From: CAYHWW01 sp964360145
GTDB taxonomy: Bacteria > Bdellovibrionota > UBA1018 > CAYHWW01
Assembly: GCA_964360145.1 (NCBI GenBank)
Contig: CAYHWW010000074.1
Span: forward strand, 1-15,586
DNA: 15,586 bases
Direction of reading: 5' to 3'
Below, piece by piece: positions 13,477 through 15,586 of this stretch (its first letter is position 1; each line of letters starts with the position of its first letter). The position numbers and the translations under genes are program-made. The notes under the pieces are model-generated. The model worked only from the letters and a program-made list of their open reading frames with translations. It was not told the DNA's origin and did no database searches.

Positions 13477-14692
13477 AGGTTTGCGTCCTTACTGTTCCGT
13501 CCGGGGACTTGAGCGTGAGTTCCATGTGGCCCGAGCCCGCCCGCAGCTCGTTCAAGAGCTGGAAGGCCTTGCCAGGGTCATTCATGGGCTCGCCATTCAC
13601 GCCGGTGAGGGTGTCGCCCTCTTTGATGCCGAGCTTGGTGTAGATGCTGTCGGGCACGATTTGAATGATCTTGAAGCCGTTGGGCACGCCATTTTCAAAA
13701 CTCGGGATGGCCCTGGCTTGGGTGAGCACCTGATTGAGGTTGCTGAAGGCTTTGTCGATCTCGGTCTTCTGCACGTTGAAGTGGGTTTCGCCCTCTTTCT
13801 CGATGGGGCCGCCCTTGGATACGGCGGAAGGGGCCACGTTGAGGCGGTTAATCTGGTCATCGGGAATTTCCACGTATTCCAGGCTTCCGCTCTGGTTGTT
13901 GATGAAGGTGACTTTGAGGTGCTCAATTTTTTTGATGGTGATCTTGCCATCCATGCTGTCGTTGATGCGCAGCGGGTAGATTTTAGAGGCGCCCTTATCC
14001 TCGATGGCGGAGATGGATTTGACTTCGTCCGCGAGCACCACGGTGCCGACGAGGTTGATGGGCAAATTCGTTTTGCGGGCGGGGCCATTGGGGTCGGCGG
14101 TACGCAGATCGTCGGGGATGAAGCCTGAGGAGTTGAAGAGGTTGCGGGTCATGATGGCGGCGTATTCATCCACGGTGCGGCGCTTTTCACTCTTCGGTCG
14201 GTAGCTGGGCGCTGGGATGACGGGGGCGTCGGGGATGAGGGCGTCAGTGAAGAGGGAGGCGGTGTCCGCGAGGAACCAGGCAGCCAGGGCTATGGCGGAA
14301 ACCCGCAAGTACGTGCCCAGATTCCCCTGACGGAAGAACTTGGTGAGGCCTTCCGCTAGTTCTTGGGGTTGTACGTTCTTGAGGTCCTCGAGCCGACGGG
14401 GGAAGTTTTGCGGCAGGGCGGCCCGCATATGATCCCAACGTCGGCGTGCGGCCCCTCGGGTTTTTTCCACCAGGAGGCGAACGGAGTCGCTCTTCATGGC
14501 CCCGTCTTTCACGCGGGCGAAGAAGGCTTTGATGCGGTCCTTGGGAATCTTCTGGCCCACGCGGCCGAGGGCGCCGCCCGCATGGCTTGCCGCGGCGCGG
14601 AAGCGGGCCGCGAGGGCGTGCAACCGTTCACGGCTTTGGGCGCGACTCGATTCCGAGGGTTTTAGTTTGTTGATCCAGGAGCGTAGGGACAT
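13463..14692 (-). CDS. gspC: Type II secretion system protein GspC with C-terminal PDZ domain
   Basis: 409 residues from ATG 14690-14692; a TTG five codons upstream is possible but has no better ribosome-binding site. Order: a long basic N-terminus (1-130), one membrane helix (about 131-148, VSAIALAAWFLADTASLF), a Pro-rich linker, the HR domain (about 181-260, with RNLFNSSGF, LVGTVVLADEVKSISAIED and YPLRINDSM) and a PDZ domain (about 338-399, with GFKIIQIVPDSIYTKLGIKE, GDTLTGVNGEPM and MELTLKSPDG). Known: the HR domain contacts GspD N0 and the PDZ region aids cargo recruitment, so GspC bridges the inner and outer membrane complexes. Family members usually have only a short cytoplasmic N-terminus, so the 130-residue basic extension is unusual. 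It is the first gene of the operon and overlaps gspD by 14 bp. Confidence 0.94.
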   Translation of the reverse strand: MSLRSWINKLKPSESSRAQSRERLHALAARFRAAASHAGGALGRVGQKIPKDRIKAFFARVKDGAMKSDSVRLLVEKTRGAARRRWDHMRAALPQNFPRRLEDLKNVQPQELAEGLTKFFRQGNLGTYLRVSAIALAAWFLADTASLFTDALIPDAPVIPAPSYRPKSEKRRTVDEYAAIMTRNLFNSSGFIPDDLRTADPNGPARKTNLPINLVGTVVLADEVKSISAIEDKGASKIYPLRINDSMDGKITIKKIEHLKVTFINNQSGSLEYVEIPDDQINRLNVAPSAVSKGGPIEKEGETHFNVQKTEIDKAFSNLNQVLTQARAIPSFENGVPNGFKIIQIVPDSIYTKLGIKEGDTLTGVNGEPMNDPGKAFQLLNELRAGSGHMELTLKSPDGTVRTQTYDMR

Positions 14693-14730
14693 CCGTATCC
14701 AGCTCAAGCAAGGGGCCGGCCAAAGAAGGA

Positions 14731-14742
14731 TTGGCTAGCCAA
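14731..14742. repeat. 12-bp perfect palindrome upstream of gspC
   Basis: TTGGCTAGCCAA is a perfect 12-bp palindrome centred about 45 bp upstream of the gspC start codon. A second palindrome, GGCCGGCC, lies at 14714-14721, between it and gspC. Position and symmetry suit a dimeric regulator or a 5'-UTR hairpin; no specific regulator is recognised. Confidence 0.45.
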
Positions 14743-14794
14743 ATAGATTACATTGATGGTGCGCCGGACAATCCTTGCCCAGTGTCGCTATCTT

Positions 14795-14809
14795 ACGACA
14801 AAATGTCGT
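14795..14809. promoter_or_regulatory. Operator-like dyad ACGACA-N3-TGTCGT
   Basis: Two perfect 6-bp inverted arms (14795-14800 and 14804-14809) are separated by AAA. Half-site TGTCG recurs at 14783-14787 and 14846-14850. It sits about 100 bp upstream of gspC and about 200 bp upstream of the dehydrogenase. Symmetry suggests a dimeric repressor or activator site, but which gene it would serve is unknown. Confidence 0.35.
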
Positions 14810-15003
14810 GGATGGTCAGAGATTGCCGTCCCATCGTTGGCAAATTGTCGGGGACGGGGTGGGGTCTTGCTGCGTATACCCAATGCGGTGCGCCTATAGC
14901 AGGTATGAGTTCAGGTCATTCAACCAGTTGTTTTCCAACTCTGGGAATCTGTTCTAATACTCTCTACGGGGACAGTGTTTTCACAACAGGGAGCATAACC
15001 ATC

Positions 15004-15586
15004 ATGTCGTCCATCGATAAAAATACCGCGAGTTTCGTCCGATCCCTTCTTTTGGGCAAAATCGACGAGGATATCATCGTCCCCTTCCCTCAAATGAAGG
15101 ACGAAGAAAAAGACACCGTGCGCACCCTGGTGGATGGGCTCGCTCAGCTCTACCGAGATAAGAACCATAATGACTTCCGCAAATGGGATCGGGAAGGTCA
15201 CATCCCCGATGAGTTTTTGCGGCAGATGAAAGATGCGGGGCTCTTTTCCCTCGTGGTGCCGGAGGAGTACGGCGGTCTGGGGCTCAAGAGCAGCGCCTAT
15301 TCCCGCATGACCCAGGAGCTTGCCAAGTACGAAGCCGGCGTCGCCCTTACCGTGGGTGCCCACTGCTCCATCGGCATGAGGGGCCTGCTCCTCTTCGGCA
15401 ACGATGAACAGAAGAAGCGCTTCATGCCGAAGCTTGCCACTGGCGAGATGATGGCGGCCTTCTGCTTGACTGAAGCCGGGGCTGGCTCTGACGCGGCGAG
15501 CATCAAGAGCAAGGCCGTCAAGGATGGCGGTGACTGGGTTTTGAATGGCAGCAAGATGTGGATCACCAACGGTGGCATCGCCGACT
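15004..15586 (+). CDS. Acyl-CoA dehydrogenase, very-long-chain (VLCAD/ACAD9) type, N-terminal part (3' end outside window)
   Basis: 194 codons are visible from ATG 15004, with AGGGAG 10 nt upstream. The order of segments matches the VLCAD/ACAD9 branch: an N-terminal SFVRSLLLGKI (11-21) and VPFPQMKDEE (26-35), then the helical domain with LVVPEEYGGLGLKSSAYSRM, the LTVGAHCSIGMRGLLLFG stretch, and the FAD-proximal AAFCLTEAGAGSDAASIKS followed by LNGSKMWITNGGIAD. Known: these enzymes carry out the first, FAD-dependent, alpha-beta dehydrogenation of long-chain acyl-CoAs in beta-oxidation and pass electrons to an electron-transfer flavoprotein. The catalytic Glu and the branch-specific C-terminal extension would lie downstream, so activity and chain length cannot be confirmed. 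The gene diverges from the gsp operon; a functional link is not implied. Confidence 0.93.
   Translation, partial: MSSIDKNTASFVRSLLLGKIDEDIIVPFPQMKDEEKDTVRTLVDGLAQLYRDKNHNDFRKWDREGHIPDEFLRQMKDAGLFSLVVPEEYGGLGLKSSAYSRMTQELAKYEAGVALTVGAHCSIGMRGLLLFGNDEQKKRFMPKLATGEMMAAFCLTEAGAGSDAASIKSKAVKDGGDWVLNGSKMWITNGGIAD

Larger units (their letters stand above)
14693..15003. promoter_or_regulatory. Divergent intergenic region between gspC and the acyl-CoA dehydrogenase gene
   Basis: These 311 bases separate two divergent genes and must hold the promoter for the gsp operon unless that lies further away. Weak candidates by eye: for gsp (minus strand) TTGTCC at 14771-14766 and TAATCT at 14750-14745, with a short 15-bp spacer; for the dehydrogenase (plus strand) TTGTTT 14928-14933 and TCTAAT 14953-14958, with a 19-bp spacer. 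Neither is convincing. It also contains the palindrome TTGGCTAGCCAA, the dyad ACGACA-AAA-TGTCGT and extra TGTCG copies. AGGGAG at 14988-14993 is the likely ribosome-binding site of the dehydrogenase. No gene was identified here. Confidence 0.5.

Noticed and set aside
734..14692. Reading the cluster as a type IV pilus operon because of PilM-like and PilB-like proteins
   Set aside because: The presence and order of GspC with PDZ, GspD with N0-N3, GspG with its calcium loop, GspH-K, GspM and GspN is specific to type II secretion; no pilT or pilC-style pilus set is present.
14693..14707. TTG start five codons upstream for gspC
   Set aside because: No better ribosome-binding site than the ATG at 14690-14692 and a rarer start codon; it cannot be fully excluded.
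14812..15003. An in-frame N-terminal extension of the acyl-CoA dehydrogenase, since its frame stays open upstream to an ATG at 14812 and beyond
   Set aside because: The extra sequence is Cys/Ser/Thr/Gly-rich and unlike the family, no ribosome-binding site precedes 14812, and ATG 15004 has AGGGAG and matches the family N-terminus.
14920..15363. A 147-codon minus-strand frame opposite the acyl-CoA dehydrogenase
   Set aside because: It is antisense to a clearly recognised enzyme and shows no motif of its own.

Overview
The window is dominated by one complete type II secretion system (T2SS) operon on the minus strand. Twelve contiguous genes run from about 14.7 kb down to 0.73 kb in the canonical order gspC-D-E-F-G-H-I-J-K-L-M-N. 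At the left edge, convergent with the operon, is the 3' end of an HNH-endonuclease-like gene. At the right edge, divergent from the operon, is the 5' part of a very-long-chain-type (VLCAD/ACAD9-like) acyl-CoA dehydrogenase. A run of 10 Ns inside gspD marks a scaffold gap, so this is a draft or metagenome-derived contig.

The organism is most likely a GC-rich member of the former Deltaproteobacteria in the broad sense, such as Bdellovibrionota or Myxococcota. Three things point there: a gspN of the deltaproteobacterial type, a PilM-like gspL, and an HNH domain of a style common in those groups. This is inferred from family resemblance only; no marker gene is present.

Layout: 2-343 (+) HNH C-terminus; 344-733 convergent intergenic region with hairpins; 734-14692 (-) gspN to gspC; 14693-15003 divergent intergenic region, the only place for the operon's main promoter, holding palindromes and a cluster of TGTCG/CGACA elements; 15004-15586 (+) acyl-CoA dehydrogenase, cut off at the window end. 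The gsp genes are separated by at most 22 bp. H-I-J-K are joined by 4-bp ATGA overlaps, so they almost certainly form one translationally coupled transcript.

How the genes work together: GspD is the outer-membrane secretin and GspC links it to the inner-membrane platform. GspE is the cytoplasmic assembly ATPase; GspF, GspL and GspM are the platform. GspG is the major pseudopilin and GspH/I/J/K are the minor pseudopilins that form the tip. GspN is a lineage-restricted accessory protein. The prepilin peptidase (GspO/PilD) is not in the window and must be encoded elsewhere.

I do not see an undescribed system. The unusual points are lineage-specific elaborations of a known machine: a long basic cytoplasmic N-terminus on GspC, acidic and proline-rich extensions on GspD, a Ser/Pro linker inside GspK, a charged loop in GspH and a PilM-type GspL.
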